DNA from: Paenibacillus sp. FSL R5-0341
Lineage (GTDB): Bacteria > Bacillota > Bacilli > Paenibacillales > Paenibacillaceae
DNA: 64,000 nt
Assembly (NCBI RefSeq): GCF_037975235.1
Contig: NZ_CP150241.1
Span: 5,270,001 to 5,334,000 of the forward strand
Direction: 5' to 3'
In this document: positions 1 to 8,634 of the stretch, piece after piece
How the letters are laid out: every line of letters starts with the position of its first letter
Position numbering within the stretch: position 1 is the first letter of the stretch
Position numbers and translations under genes: made by a program
The notes under the pieces: generated by a model
Databases searched by the model: none
Seen by the model: the letters and a program-made list of their open reading frames with translations, nothing else
Told to the model about the DNA's origin: nothing

Positions 1-1311
1 CTGTTCGCGCTCCGTGCGGCCTGTATTGCCAGCTGGTTTGCTACCCGCTGGACGCGAATTGGAGATTGTAGCTCGGGTACCGCCATTGCGGCTGCCCTGA
101 CCTGGTTTGCGATCTCTGGATTGTCCTGGTTTTCTGGAGAACGAATGTCCCTCAGGACGTGTGTCCGGACGCGGATCAGCCTCCAATACTTTACCGCCAA
201 AGAGTACACGTTCCGGCAGTTCAATTCCGAGTTCGCGTGCGAATTTACGCATAATGAAGATCTGTGTTTCGTCCACAATGGACAGTACAATACCCGAGCG
301 CCCCATCCGGCCTGTACGACCTGCACGGTGAACATAGTGCTCCGAGTCAAATGCAGGGTCATAGTTAATGACCATTGGCAGGCCTTCGATATCCAGTCCT
401 CTGGCAGCGACTTCACTGGCGATCAGCAATTGCAGTTTACCGTTACGGAATGCAGACAATACGTTACTGCGGGTCACTTTGTCAGCATCGCCATACAGCG
501 CAGCAGCGGACAAGCCCAGATGATTCATTTTCGCTTCCACTTCACCAATATCCTCTGTTGCATTCACAAATACAATTGCCCGATCCGGGTTGTACTGTCT
601 AACCAGACGACGCAGCATGTCAATTTTGTTGCGGTTCTCTTCTACAAAATAAAAATGCTCAAGGCCCGCAGCCGTAGCACGGTCCGGTTCAATTCCGATC
701 TGAACAGGCTCTTTCATCTCACGCTTTGCGAGTCCAGCCGTATGCTCATCAATGGTTGCTGACAGGAAAATCAGCTGACGGTCGCGCAGTGCACTTTTCA
801 GAACAAAGTTCACGTCACTTACGCCGCCAAGTTGGAATACCTGATCCGCTTCATCAATAACAATGGTGGAAACGTTGTGCATTTTCAGTTTTTTGAGTGT
901 AATCAATTCTTTCAGTCGTCCCGGTGTACCCACAACCAATTGCGGATGCTCACGCAGCTTCTCGATCTGACGTTTAGCCGCTGCGCCACCAATCAGACCC
1001 AATACGCCGATCTTGCGTTCTTCCCCGTAGCGCTGTGCCTCACGTACAATTTGCATCGCCAGCTCTTGTGTTGGTGCAATAACAAGCTTCTGAGTACCTT
1101 TGATTTCCATTTTGATGGATTGTAACAGTGGCAGCAAATATGCCAACGTTTTTCCTGTTCCCGTCTGGGATTTGGATACGACATCTCGGCCTTCCAAAAT
1201 AACCGGGATTGTCTGAGCCTGCACAGGTGAAGGTTCGTTAATGCCATGTTTCGCCAAAACGGCCTCCAGATCCTGTTCCACGCCAATTGAAGCAAATGTT
1301 TGATTCGTCAT
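1..1311 (-). CDS. DEAD-box ATP-dependent RNA helicase (C-terminus cut by window edge)
   Basis: An ATP-driven enzyme that remodels RNA duplexes, probably in ribosome assembly or mRNA turnover. The frame runs 437 codons from the ATG at 1311 to base 1 without a stop. The order of motifs is that of the family: Q motif near residues 5-33, Walker A SQTGTGKT at 48-55, PTQELA at 80-85, TPGR at 129-132, DEAD at 153-156, SAT at 184-186, and the second RecA domain ending in HRAGRTGR. The visible tail is rich in Arg, Gly, Lys and Pro, typical of basic RNA-binding tails in bacterial DEAD-box proteins. Family membership is certain. Which paralogue (CshA, CshB or YfmL type) cannot be decided here. Confidence 0.95.
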   Translation of the reverse strand, partial: MTNQTFASIGVEQDLEAVLAKHGINEPSPVQAQTIPVILEGRDVVSKSQTGTGKTLAYLLPLLQSIKMEIKGTQKLVIAPTQELAMQIVREAQRYGEERKIGVLGLIGGAAAKRQIEKLREHPQLVVGTPGRLKELITLKKLKMHNVSTIVIDEADQVFQLGGVSDVNFVLKSALRDRQLIFLSATIDEHTAGLAKREMKEPVQIGIEPDRATAAGLEHFYFVEENRNKIDMLRRLVRQYNPDRAIVFVNATEDIGEVEAKMNHLGLSAAALYGDADKVTRSNVLSAFRNGKLQLLIASEVAARGLDIEGLPMVINYDPAFDSEHYVHRAGRTGRMGRSGIVLSIVDETQIFIMRKFARELGIELPERVLFGGKVLEADPRPDTRPEGHSFSRKPGQSRDRKPGQGSRNGGTRATISNSRPAGSKPAGNTGRTEREQ

Positions 1312-1353
1312 GTATGTCCATCCTTTTAATTTATTCATTTTGATGTTATATAA

Positions 1354-1569
1354 GTTCAACTAATTATTATTTACACTGACACTTCGAGGACAGAACAACC
1401 TTCCGATCACTGTTATCCCCAGATTTTTTTGATTCCTTTTTTAAAAGGAAAAATCCGGGGATAAACGGCAAGCATATGCTTCCGATGCAGCTTTCTTTCA
1501 GAAAGCTTTTAGCTTCGCTTCTTCAGGTTATTTCTGTCCTCTCCGTTATTGTGTAAATGTTAGTTGAAC
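1354..1569 (+). repeat. Family 1 palindromic MITE-like element, copy A
   Basis: Intergenic element between the helicase and the SDR gene. The outer arms GTTCAACTAA and TTAGTTGAAC and the inner arms TTTACAC and GTGTAAA are inverted repeats. The interior holds a TTATCCCC...GGGGATAA stem and an AGCTTTCT...AGAAAGCT hairpin. The same plan recurs at 5324, 7262, 9458, 20142, 29949, 42871, 51103 and 61762. It carries no coding capacity. Confidence 0.88.
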
Positions 1570-1680
1570 ATATAAGTTGCTTGTACGGATATAACCGAAG
1601 CCTGTCATCACATTACCTTTCATTATATGCGAAAAAAGCCCGTGGACCAAATCTTATTCAGGAATTGTCCATTTGCACAC

Positions 1681-1717
1681 AAAAAAAAGAAAAGCCCCTC
1701 GGCGGAGCCTTTCTTTC
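1681..1717 (-). terminator. Intrinsic terminator after the SDR gene
   Basis: On the minus strand an imperfect stem (AAAGGCTCC against GGGGCTTT, one bulge) is followed by a long T tract. It lies about 30 bp past the stop of the SDR gene. Confidence 0.65.
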
Positions 1718-1745
1718 ATCCCGAATATGATGCCCAATATTGCAT

Positions 1746-2519
1746 TTACTTCTGATTCATTACACCGTGCGACAATCGATCCGCAAGACGTGGAAATAGC
1801 TGGTACAGCCATATGCCAGCAGAAGCAAGTCTTGGCAGATTCACTTCTTCCTTGCGCTTTTTCATCGCCCGAATCATATGACCCGCAACGTCTTCCGGTT
1901 TCAACATCATCCAGCGTACATTATTCACATAATTGCCAGATGGGTCAGCCCGATGGAAAAATGGTGTATCAATCGGACCTGGGTTAATCGTTGTCACCAG
2001 GACTCCGGTCTTGCGAAGCTCCTGACGCAGCGCGTTACTAAATCCGAGTACAGCATGTTTCGTAGCCGTATAGGAAGCGGATTTTGCCGTACCGATTTTG
2101 CCGGCCATAGAAGCCACATTCACAATCTGTCCTCTACCCCGTTCCAGCATCTGTGGCAGCACTGCTTTGGTACAGCGGACAATGCCCATGTAATTGACGT
2201 CCATCATCTCATCGAATTCCTGTACAGACATGTCCGTCATAGCTGCGAATTTTCCATAACCCGCGTTATTCAGTAAAATGTCAATTTGTCCGTATTTATG
2301 CAATATCGCATCCACAGCTTCCTGAACCTGCTCACTATTCGTAACATCAAGCGTGAGCAATTCATGTGGCCCTTTCAGCGAAGCACCAATCTCTTCCAGC
2401 TTATCCCGCGAACGGGCAGCCAGAATCGGGATGGCTCCTTCTTCTATCAGCATCTGCGCACAAAGCGCACCGATACCACTCGATGCACCTGTGATAAACA
2501 CTACCTGATCTTTCAGCAT
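1746..2519 (-). CDS. SDR-family oxidoreductase
   Basis: A short-chain NAD(P)-dependent dehydrogenase of 257 aa, a normal length for the family. It has the nucleotide motif TGASSGIG at residues 10-17, NNAG near 84-87, and the catalytic Ser137, Tyr150 and Lys154 (YxxxK). The ATG at 2519 was chosen over an upstream in-frame ATG at 2546 because GGGAGG lies 9 nt before it. The substrate cannot be told from sequence. It is likely a soluble or weakly membrane-bound enzyme of the DltE/YqjQ-like group. It is followed by its own terminator and appears to be monocistronic. Confidence 0.9.
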   Translation of the reverse strand: MLKDQVVFITGASSGIGALCAQMLIEEGAIPILAARSRDKLEEIGASLKGPHELLTLDVTNSEQVQEAVDAILHKYGQIDILLNNAGYGKFAAMTDMSVQEFDEMMDVNYMGIVRCTKAVLPQMLERGRGQIVNVASMAGKIGTAKSASYTATKHAVLGFSNALRQELRKTGVLVTTINPGPIDTPFFHRADPSGNYVNNVRWMMLKPEDVAGHMIRAMKKRKEEVNLPRLASAGIWLYQLFPRLADRLSHGVMNQK

Positions 2520-2574
2520 CCGTGATGTCCTCCCGTATGAACACATATTGCCTTTTGAGGCGTATGGTTCTATT

Positions 2575-3033
2575 CTACGAGATCATGACCTGAATATCCA
2601 TCTCACCAATGCCGTCCATCAGCAAAGGAATGCTCAGTGCTTTCGTTGCACTAAATGTAGTCAAGTGTTCGGATTTCATCACTTGTGGAGGTGTAATATC
2701 AACCACAACACCTTGGTTCGACAGGATCGTACTGGCATTACCACTGATCATATTACCGAGTTCCGAAATAGCACTCTTGCTCATTTCATCCATTTCTGTA
2801 ATGACGAATCCGCCCATCATCGCAGATACAATTTTCAGTGCAACTTGTTCGTTGATTCCAAATACAATATTTCCGCTAAGTTGTCCGGTCATTCCGATCA
2901 CGATCCAGACATGGTCTGCAATGAACTCTACATTCTTCACGCCAAGACTCCCGGTGGAAGGCGAAACCTGGATGAGCTGTTCGAATACGTTCCGTGCCGA
3001 TTCCAGGAAAGGATTAATCACTTCCGCTTTCAC
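2575..3033 (-). CDS. cheX: CheX-like chemotaxis phosphatase
   Basis: A 152-aa protein of the CheC/CheX/FliY group, which dephosphorylates CheY-P. The central helix EMSKSAISELGNMISGNAS carries the spaced Glu and Asn residues that act in catalysis in this group. There is one such helix, as in CheX rather than the two of CheC. It starts with GTG at 3033, with GAGGGGG 9 nt upstream. It stands alone with no chemotaxis or flagellar gene beside it, so its partner must be encoded elsewhere. An alternative is a CheX-domain protein acting in another phosphorelay. Confidence 0.85.
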   Translation of the reverse strand: MKAEVINPFLESARNVFEQLIQVSPSTGSLGVKNVEFIADHVWIVIGMTGQLSGNIVFGINEQVALKIVSAMMGGFVITEMDEMSKSAISELGNMISGNASTILSNQGVVVDITPPQVMKSEHLTTFSATKALSIPLLMDGIGEMDIQVMIS

Positions 3034-3372
3034 TGTCTATGTCCCCCTCACACTGGGTTATTGGTCACACACCAAAAGTCCCATATTCATTAAATTTATT
3101 ATACTTTATCACGTACAAGAATTCATTAAGAATTCGTTAAATCATGTGTACTATAATTTATCGTCATCCGTGGGGCAAATGTTTATAGCTGATTCTAGCG
3201 AATAAACAGAGCTTTTCACTTCTTTTGCAGAAAGCTTTTCAATCATCGTACGTGGTAAAAGGTATTTAGGACTTTATGACTGTTTTCTCACAACTGTTAA
3301 AAAAATCAATTTCTTGCATTCGCGTTTTTTCACAGTCTCTTGAACTACTTTTTATCCCAACAATCACCTTCA

Positions 3373-3401
3373 TTGCTCTGCTGTCCTGAATCACCTATAA
3401 T
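3373..3401 (+). promoter_or_regulatory. Predicted sigma-A promoter of the LysR gene
   Basis: TTGCTC and TATAAT are separated by 17 nt, about 90 bp before the LysR start at 3490. The rest of the 3034-3489 gap shows no gene. It is AT-rich and presumably also holds the divergent cheX promoter. Confidence 0.55.
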
Positions 3402-3489
3402 TTAAGATAACGGAACAATAACCAGTTACGGGATTTCATCGCACCAAACACTACATAATCAAGATACTTTGCCTGCAAGGAGGTCACCT

Positions 3490-4392
3490 ATGAACATAAG
3501 CCAATTGGAGACACTAATTACCATTTCCAAAACGATGAGCTTCCGCAAGGCGGGAGAACTTCTGAACCTGACCCAGCCTGCCGTCTCGGCCCAGATCAAA
3601 AGTCTGGAGGATGAATTCAGCACCGTTCTTGTGGATCGCAACCAACCCGTCACCCTGACAGACCGTGGACAGGTATTCCTGGAGCATGCTGAACGGATGC
3701 TCGACATCGTCGATGAGTTGAAACAAAAATTGTCCGATCTCGATGAAACGCCTCAGGGACGTATCGTGCTGGGTACAACAACTTCCATTGCTATTCAGAT
3801 CCTGCCAAGGGTGTTATCCTATTTCCAAGATCAATTCCCGCTGATTAAAACCAGTATTCAATCCCTGCCTTCATCACAGATCTATACCCAGGTCGAAAAT
3901 GGGCTGGTTGATATTGGTATTGGTTATCTCACGGAGCGCAATCCCAACCTGAATACCTCTGTACTGTACTATGACACATTTGAACTCGTGGTATCTCCTT
4001 CCCATCCGCTGGCGAAGAAAAAACATGCTGCAGTGGATGTGCTCCGCAGTACACCATTGATTCTGCTGTCCCCGGATACCGTAGGACGACGGTTTACAGA
4101 AACCATTTTTAAGAAACATAATATTGAACCTAATATTGTGATGGAGTTGTCTAGCAGCGAGGAAGTGAAACGGATGGTCGAGATTGATCTCGGAGCAGCT
4201 GTCATATCCAAACAATCGGTTGCCCATGAGTTGCGCCAAGGTACTCTGAGAATGATACCCTTAAGTGAGCTGGAGGTCAGTCACCCTGTTGGTGTCATTT
4301 ATAAGTCCAGTCGTTACCTCAACTCAGCAATGCAACAATTCATAAGTGACCTCAAAGGCATGCCGGAAACCCAATTCATCAGTTCAGAATGA
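3490..4392 (+). CDS. LysR-family transcriptional regulator
   Basis: A 300-aa DNA-binding regulator. The N-terminal winged helix-turn-helix covers about residues 1-60 (MNISQLETL...LTQPAVSAQIKSLE), followed by a linker helix and a periplasmic-binding-like effector domain, the usual LysR layout and length. The ATG at 3490 has AAGGAGG 7 nt upstream. It is followed 30 bp later by hisJ on the same strand, so the two may be co-transcribed. The effector and targets are unknown. The C-terminal domain resembles the CysB/CbbR-type group only in general terms. Confidence 0.93.
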   Translation: MNISQLETLITISKTMSFRKAGELLNLTQPAVSAQIKSLEDEFSTVLVDRNQPVTLTDRGQVFLEHAERMLDIVDELKQKLSDLDETPQGRIVLGTTTSIAIQILPRVLSYFQDQFPLIKTSIQSLPSSQIYTQVENGLVDIGIGYLTERNPNLNTSVLYYDTFELVVSPSHPLAKKKHAAVDVLRSTPLILLSPDTVGRRFTETIFKKHNIEPNIVMELSSSEEVKRMVEIDLGAAVISKQSVAHELRQGTLRMIPLSELEVSHPVGVIYKSSRYLNSAMQQFISDLKGMPETQFISSE

Positions 4393-4422
4393 CAATGAGC
4401 CATGAGAAAGGAAGGATTCCAT

Positions 4423-5232
4423 ATGAAATTCGATCTTCACACACATCATTTTCGTTGTGGTCACGCAGACGGCAACATCCGCGATTATATAGAGGCAGGT
4501 ATTGAGGCAGGACTTCAGGCCATCGGCATCTCGGATCATACGCCATACTTTGGCAGTGAGCTTGAGCAGGCATTTCCCCGGATCGCAATGGGCAAGTCGG
4601 AATTACAGCATTATGTGGAAGAAGTCCTTGCTCTGAAAGAAGAGTACGCAGGTAAAATCGATGTACTGCTCGGCATTGAATCTGACTATTTCCCTGCTCA
4701 TGCGGAATTGTACCGCACCACACTGGGACAGTATCCTTTTGACTATATTATTGGTTCCGTTCATCATACCGAGGATGTGAGTATCTTCAACAAAACCCGG
4801 TGGAACGGACTGAGCAGTGCTCGTAAAGTTGAAGTAAAAGAAAGCTATTATTCATTGATCCGAGAATCGGCTCGCAGCGGTATGTTCCAGATCCTTGGGC
4901 ATATTGATGCGATGAAAGGAAATTATCCACCCTTCTCCGAAATTATCGCTGATCAGGCCATTGATGAAACGTTGCAGGTCATTGCAGAATCCAACGTAGC
5001 CATCGAAATTAACACATCAGGCAAAACCAAACTCAGCGGTGGCTGGTACCCGTCAGATGCCATTCTGGAACGGGCGCATCATTATGGAGTGAAGGTGACC
5101 TTCGGGTCGGATGCTCATAAACCGCAGCGGGTTGCAGACGAGTTGGATGACGTTCGTACACGTCTCAAGGAGATTGGATTCACCGACTGGGTGTACTTCA
5201 AACAGAAACAGATGCAGGTTGTACCACTGTAA
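4423..5232 (+). CDS. hisJ: Histidinol-phosphatase, PHP family
   Basis: Removes phosphate from L-histidinol phosphate, the penultimate step of histidine synthesis, in the cytoplasm. The 269-aa protein has the metal-binding PHP motifs: DLHTHHFRCGHA at the N-terminus, GISDHTPYF near residue 43, and GSDAHKP near the C-terminus. The ATG at 4423 is preferred over an in-frame codon at 4402 because GGAAGG sits 7 nt before it. No other his genes are nearby, which is common for hisJ in Bacillota. Another PHP phosphatase function cannot be excluded. Confidence 0.87.
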   Translation: MKFDLHTHHFRCGHADGNIRDYIEAGIEAGLQAIGISDHTPYFGSELEQAFPRIAMGKSELQHYVEEVLALKEEYAGKIDVLLGIESDYFPAHAELYRTTLGQYPFDYIIGSVHHTEDVSIFNKTRWNGLSSARKVEVKESYYSLIRESARSGMFQILGHIDAMKGNYPPFSEIIADQAIDETLQVIAESNVAIEINTSGKTKLSGGWYPSDAILERAHHYGVKVTFGSDAHKPQRVADELDDVRTRLKEIGFTDWVYFKQKQMQVVPL

Positions 5233-5251
5233 AAAATATCAGACCACATAG

Positions 5252-5290
5252 AAACCCCCACAGCGCGCTTGTTCACGTTGTGGGGGTTTA
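5252..5290 (+). terminator. Terminator after hisJ
   Basis: The stem AACCCCCACA / TGTGGGGGTT follows the hisJ stop by about 20 bp and ends in a short T run. Confidence 0.75.
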
Positions 5291-5323
5291 GGTTTAATTC
5301 TAAATTAAAAATATTATATAACA

Positions 5324-5510
5324 TTTACACGATAACGGAGAGGACAGAAATAACTTGAAGAAGCGAAGCTAAAAGCTTTCTGAAAGAAAGCTGCATCGGA
5401 AGCATATGCTTGCCGTTTATCCCCGGATTTTCCCTTTTCAAAAGGGAATCAAAAAATCTGGGGATAACAGCGATCGGAAGGTTATTCTGTCATCGGAGTG
5501 GCTGTGTAAA
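5324..5510 (-). repeat. Family 1 element, copy B (inverted)
   Basis: Inverted orientation relative to copy A. The end arms are TTTACAC and GTGTAAA, with the GGGGATAA/TTATCCCC core stem and the AAGCTTTC...GAAAGCT hairpin. It lies between hisJ and the convergent GNAT gene. Short open frames across it are not genes. Confidence 0.87.
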
Positions 5511-5545
5511 AAATTCAAAAAAAATGAACCCGCTCGCGCGGGTCC
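5510..5545 (-). terminator. Second hairpin after the GNAT gene
   Basis: Stem ACCCGC-TCGC-GCGGGT with a poly-A stretch on the plus strand (T-run when read on the minus strand). It lies about 145 bp past the GNAT stop. Confidence 0.5.
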
Positions 5546-5565
5546 CAACAGCATTATCTATTATC

Positions 5566-5596
5566 AAAAAGGGGGTCATGAGATAAGTTTACCCCC
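5566..5596 (-). terminator. Intrinsic terminator of the GNAT gene
   Basis: On the minus strand GGGGGT and ACCCCC form a stem that is followed by TTTTT, about 90 bp past the acetyltransferase stop. Confidence 0.6.
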
Positions 5597-5687
5597 TGTC
5601 TGTTAGAGTTCAATTGCAGCTATATTTCATTTGTGTAACAAATAATTGAAGTTCGATTCATTCACGTTTGACTACTCTTAATCTATG

Positions 5688-6320
5688 TTATTGCGGCTTG
5701 TCAGATACCAGGGTTTGAAAGTCTTTCTTCTGAAGCGGATGTACGTATTGTTCCCGGTACATGCTGTACACTTTGACATCCATTAGGGATTCTGATGCCT
5801 CGTCATCTTCATCGTGCAGCCCGAATGAGGGAAGACTCCGCTCATAGGACATCCCTATTTTGCTTAGCACCCGTTCTGAAGATACATTGGCCTCATAACA
5901 ACGTGCCTCCACCCTCCACAAATGAAGATCGTCAAATCCAAACTGCAGCAACCTCTGTACAGCCTCGGTAGCCACACCCCTGCCCCAACAGGATCTGTTC
6001 AGGATATAACCAATCTGTGCGGTTCCATTCTGATCATTCCAGTGCTGGAATGACGTGATCCCGATGACCTGTTCTTTGCCTCTCCAGCAGATCCCATAAT
6101 GTAACGAATCCAGCTTGGCACTGCTGCTCCGTATCTGGTTCAATAACCGTCTCGCCCTGATCGGTGTGGGCTGGCTTCCCCTATTCACATACCGGATAAC
6201 TTGAGGATCGGAAAAAAGTTCCGATAATGTACTGTAATCACTTTGACGCAATGATCGCAGGACAAGACGCTCTGTCCACAAAGCAGGCAGACCTTGAACC
6301 AACATTTTTCGGGTAAGCAT
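5688..6320 (-). CDS. GNAT N-acetyltransferase (RimJ/RimL-like)
   Basis: A 210-aa acyl-CoA-dependent acetyltransferase. TERLVLRSLRQSD at about residues 16-28 is the typical start of the RimJ/RimL/YdaF group. IGYILNRSCWGRGVATEAVQRLL at about 103-125 covers the acetyl-CoA binding motif (R/Q-x-x-G-x-G/A), and VEARCYEANVSSERVLSKIGM is the conserved C-terminal region. The ATG at 6320 has a GGAGCG site upstream. The C-terminal tail after about residue 170 is acidic and longer than usual. The substrate (ribosomal protein N-terminus, amino acid or antibiotic) cannot be assigned. Confidence 0.87.
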   Translation of the reverse strand: MLTRKMLVQGLPALWTERLVLRSLRQSDYSTLSELFSDPQVIRYVNRGSQPTPIRARRLLNQIRSSSAKLDSLHYGICWRGKEQVIGITSFQHWNDQNGTAQIGYILNRSCWGRGVATEAVQRLLQFGFDDLHLWRVEARCYEANVSSERVLSKIGMSYERSLPSFGLHDEDDEASESLMDVKVYSMYREQYVHPLQKKDFQTLVSDKPQ

Positions 6321-6460
6321 GACAATCGCTCCTTTTGCCTAAACGGGCTCTAGTCCGGTAAGACAAGCATGCTCTGAAGATGATCCGGCGTAATACCATT
6401 TGAACTGATCCACGAACTTTAGTATTCGCTTTTAGTGTTCATATATTGCATCATTCAATT

Positions 6461-6480
6461 CCTAACCCTTAAGGGTTAGG
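6461..6480. terminator. 20-bp perfect palindrome after a metallophosphoesterase gene
   Basis: CCTAACCC-TTAA-GGGTTAGG is a perfect inverted repeat ending 7 bp past the stop of the minus-strand gene at 6488. It could fold as an 8-bp stem with a 4-nt loop. It lacks a clear T run, so terminator function is uncertain and protein binding is possible. Confidence 0.35.
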
Positions 6481-6487
6481 AGGCTGA

Positions 6488-7219
6488 CTACTCCTGCAAC
6501 CCACGATAGACCCCCTTACGAATCTCACGGATATAAAAATCCAATGCAGGAACATTTGCCGACTGTGCAGCTTTTACTTCCCGCTCAATATCATAAGGTA
6601 CCCGCACAAATTGAACATTGAATGGGATATTGTTATCATTGCTATCTTCACCCTCCAGAATACAGTAGGAAGCCTGGGGAAGATCCAGCGGATTACCTAC
6701 ACTGCCTGCATTAAACAGTAGCTTGCCATTCATATACTGCAAGTATGCGTTATGCACATCACCATAACCCACGACGTCTGCTATACCTTGGTCAGGCTCA
6801 TCAGCCGGAGGATCAAACATTGCTAACCTCTTTTCCAGCTCATCCCAAGGCTGTACACGATGGTATACACTTTGAGGTGAAGCATGAACCAGGCGGATAG
6901 TGCGACCGCTCAGCTTAAACTGATGACTGAAAGGTAGACTTGCCAAGTATGCCAAACGTTCCTCACCAAGCCGTTCTGCTTGCCAAGTGAAATTCTCGTT
7001 GTCCTGGTTAACGGCAACCAGTTCATCCCAATTACCGCGGATGACAAGTTCGCACGTCGCTCTCACCTGATCAACAACCTGTACCGGTTCTGGTCCTTTG
7101 CCCACGAGGTCACCGAGACAAAAGATTCGCTCTACGCCACGACTTCGGATATCTTTTAGCACTGCTTCCCAGGCAGTCATGTTGCCATGAATGTCGGATA
7201 CAATCGCAATTCGTTCCAT
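6488..7219 (-). CDS. Metallophosphoesterase (YfcE/ApaH-like)
   Basis: A 243-aa calcineurin-type phosphoesterase with two-metal motifs in order: SDIHGN near residue 9, GDLVGKGP near 36, GNWDE near 64, a histidine in VHASP, and GYGDVH in place of the usual GHTH. Such proteins act on phosphodiesters or dinucleoside polyphosphates. The start at 7219 has GGAGG 8 nt before it, and an upstream in-frame ATG at 7234 overlaps that site. The final motif variant (GDVH) keeps the histidine ligand. The physiological substrate is unknown. Confidence 0.88.
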   Translation of the reverse strand: MERIAIVSDIHGNMTAWEAVLKDIRSRGVERIFCLGDLVGKGPEPVQVVDQVRATCELVIRGNWDELVAVNQDNENFTWQAERLGEERLAYLASLPFSHQFKLSGRTIRLVHASPQSVYHRVQPWDELEKRLAMFDPPADEPDQGIADVVGYGDVHNAYLQYMNGKLLFNAGSVGNPLDLPQASYCILEGEDSNDNNIPFNVQFVRVPYDIEREVKAAQSANVPALDFYIREIRKGVYRGLQE

Positions 7220-7261
7220 CTGGATAACCTCCATTCATGTTGAATCGTTCACTGTTGTACG

Positions 7262-7449
7262 TTTACACTTGCCACTCCGATGACAGAATAACCTTCCGAT
7301 CGCTGTTATCCCCAGATTTTTTGATTCCCTTCTTCAAAGGAAAAATCCGGAGATAAAGGCGAAGCATATGCTTCCGATGCAGCTTTCTTTCAGAAAGCTT
7401 TTAGCTTCGCTTCTTCACGTTATTTCTGTCCTCTCCGTTCTCGTGTAAA
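7262..7449 (+). repeat. Family 1 element, copy C
   Basis: Ends TTTACAC and GTGTAAA, the core TTATCCCC stem and the AGCTTTC/GAAAGCT hairpin as in copy A. The right flank keeps the outer arm TTTAGTTGAAC, while the left outer arm is degraded. It lies between two same-strand metallophosphoesterase genes. Confidence 0.87.
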
Positions 7450-7484
7450 AAGTTTAGTTGAACTAATATGATCTCATATTCCTT

Positions 7485-8459
7485 TTATGTGGTTAATCCT
7501 TTAAGCTCAAACACCGTTAGTTCGGGTCTGCACAGAAAACGAATGGGCAGTTGGGTCATGCCAAAACCACGATTCACATATACGGGCATCTGTGTCTGGG
7601 TGGAGTAATATACCCCCTGGACATCCGTGTAATACAACCCCTGAACATACTTATGCGAACCTCGCGGAGTCGTCAGCGCCCCCACCCAGGGAAAACGTAC
7701 CTGTCCACCATGGCTATGACCGGAAAGCTGCAATCCGAAACCATAGGGAGTGGCAATGTCGGCATAATCCGGTTCATGCATGAGCAGAAGCTTCCACACA
7801 TCATGATCCAATTCCTTGATAGCTTGGGCAGGATCAGGTCTGCCTGTCAGCGCGTCATCGAGACCAGCTATGGCCAGACGTTCTCCCCCTTGTTCAATCA
7901 CCACATGTTCGTTCCGCAACAAAGTGAATCCGGCTTCACGGAACATGGTTGCAACTTCATTCTGCTGTCCGCCCCGATAATCATGATTCCCCAAAACCGC
8001 AAATTTTCCATACTTCGCTTGCATGGAAGCCAATATCGGAATACATTCACGCATTGGCTCTGCTTCCCTCTCAACGATGTCTCCGGTAAAACAGATCAAG
8101 TCCGGTTGCTGCTCTTTAATCGTTGCTGCCAGCTTCTTCATCTCTTTCACCCCGGTATGAAAACCAAGATGAGCATCGCTAAACTGAACGACACGCAATC
8201 CGTCAAATGCCTTTGGAAATTTCGGCAGTTTCAGCCCCACTTGCTTGATTTCCAGACGACGCGGCTCCCAAAGCCAGGCATAACCTCCTGTAAGCAAACT
8301 GGCACCTGCCGTCATCAAAACCATACGCAATAAGAAACTTCGGCGAGAGGGATCATGATCCTTTTCTTCTCCAGGAAACACAGACTCTTCTGCACCTGGT
8401 GCCTTGTGCGAGCGCTGGGACGGCGAGTTGTTACTACCCTGACGCGGTGTCTCTGCCAT
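7485..8459 (-). CDS. ykuE: Tat-exported metallophosphoesterase (YkuE-like)
   Basis: A 324-aa phosphodiesterase predicted to be exported and to act at the cell surface. A polar N-terminus of about 37 residues leads to the twin-arginine motif SRRSFLL and a hydrophobic helix to about residue 62, the pattern of the known B. subtilis Tat substrate YkuE. The catalytic motifs are FSDAHLG, FTGDIV, LGNHDY, LMHEPD and SGHSHGGQ. The start has AGGAGGGGG before it. It is likely monocistronic, with copy C of the repeat downstream. YkuE-type function is inferred from architecture. Confidence 0.88.
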   Translation of the reverse strand: MAETPRQGSNNSPSQRSHKAPGAEESVFPGEEKDHDPSRRSFLLRMVLMTAGASLLTGGYAWLWEPRRLEIKQVGLKLPKFPKAFDGLRVVQFSDAHLGFHTGVKEMKKLAATIKEQQPDLICFTGDIVEREAEPMRECIPILASMQAKYGKFAVLGNHDYRGGQQNEVATMFREAGFTLLRNEHVVIEQGGERLAIAGLDDALTGRPDPAQAIKELDHDVWKLLLMHEPDYADIATPYGFGLQLSGHSHGGQVRFPWVGALTTPRGSHKYVQGLYYTDVQGVYYSTQTQMPVYVNRGFGMTQLPIRFLCRPELTVFELKGLTT

Positions 8460-8634
8460 ATCTCCCCCTCCTTCTACGCTCCATATCCATCCCCTTAGTA
8501 TACCATATTCTGCATGGATGGCCCGGTTCCTCTGCTTCTTTGTAAAAAGAAGCCGGGATCTCCGGCATGTTGCTGCACGGGATCACGACTTCTTCTAAGT
8601 TGCAGATTGCACTTCTGCACATGTTATGAGGAGA

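Noticed and set aside
121..762. Plus-strand frame of 213 codons
   Set aside because: It is the complement of the DEAD-box helicase gene, whose motifs are unambiguous.
1354..1569. Core TTATCCCCA of family 1 as DnaA boxes
   Set aside because: The sixth or seventh base differs from TTATCCACA in every copy, and the sequence is explained by the palindromic stem.
5406..5606. Open frame of 66 codons
   Set aside because: It runs through repeat copy B and has no ribosome site. The same sequence occurs at other non-coding sites.
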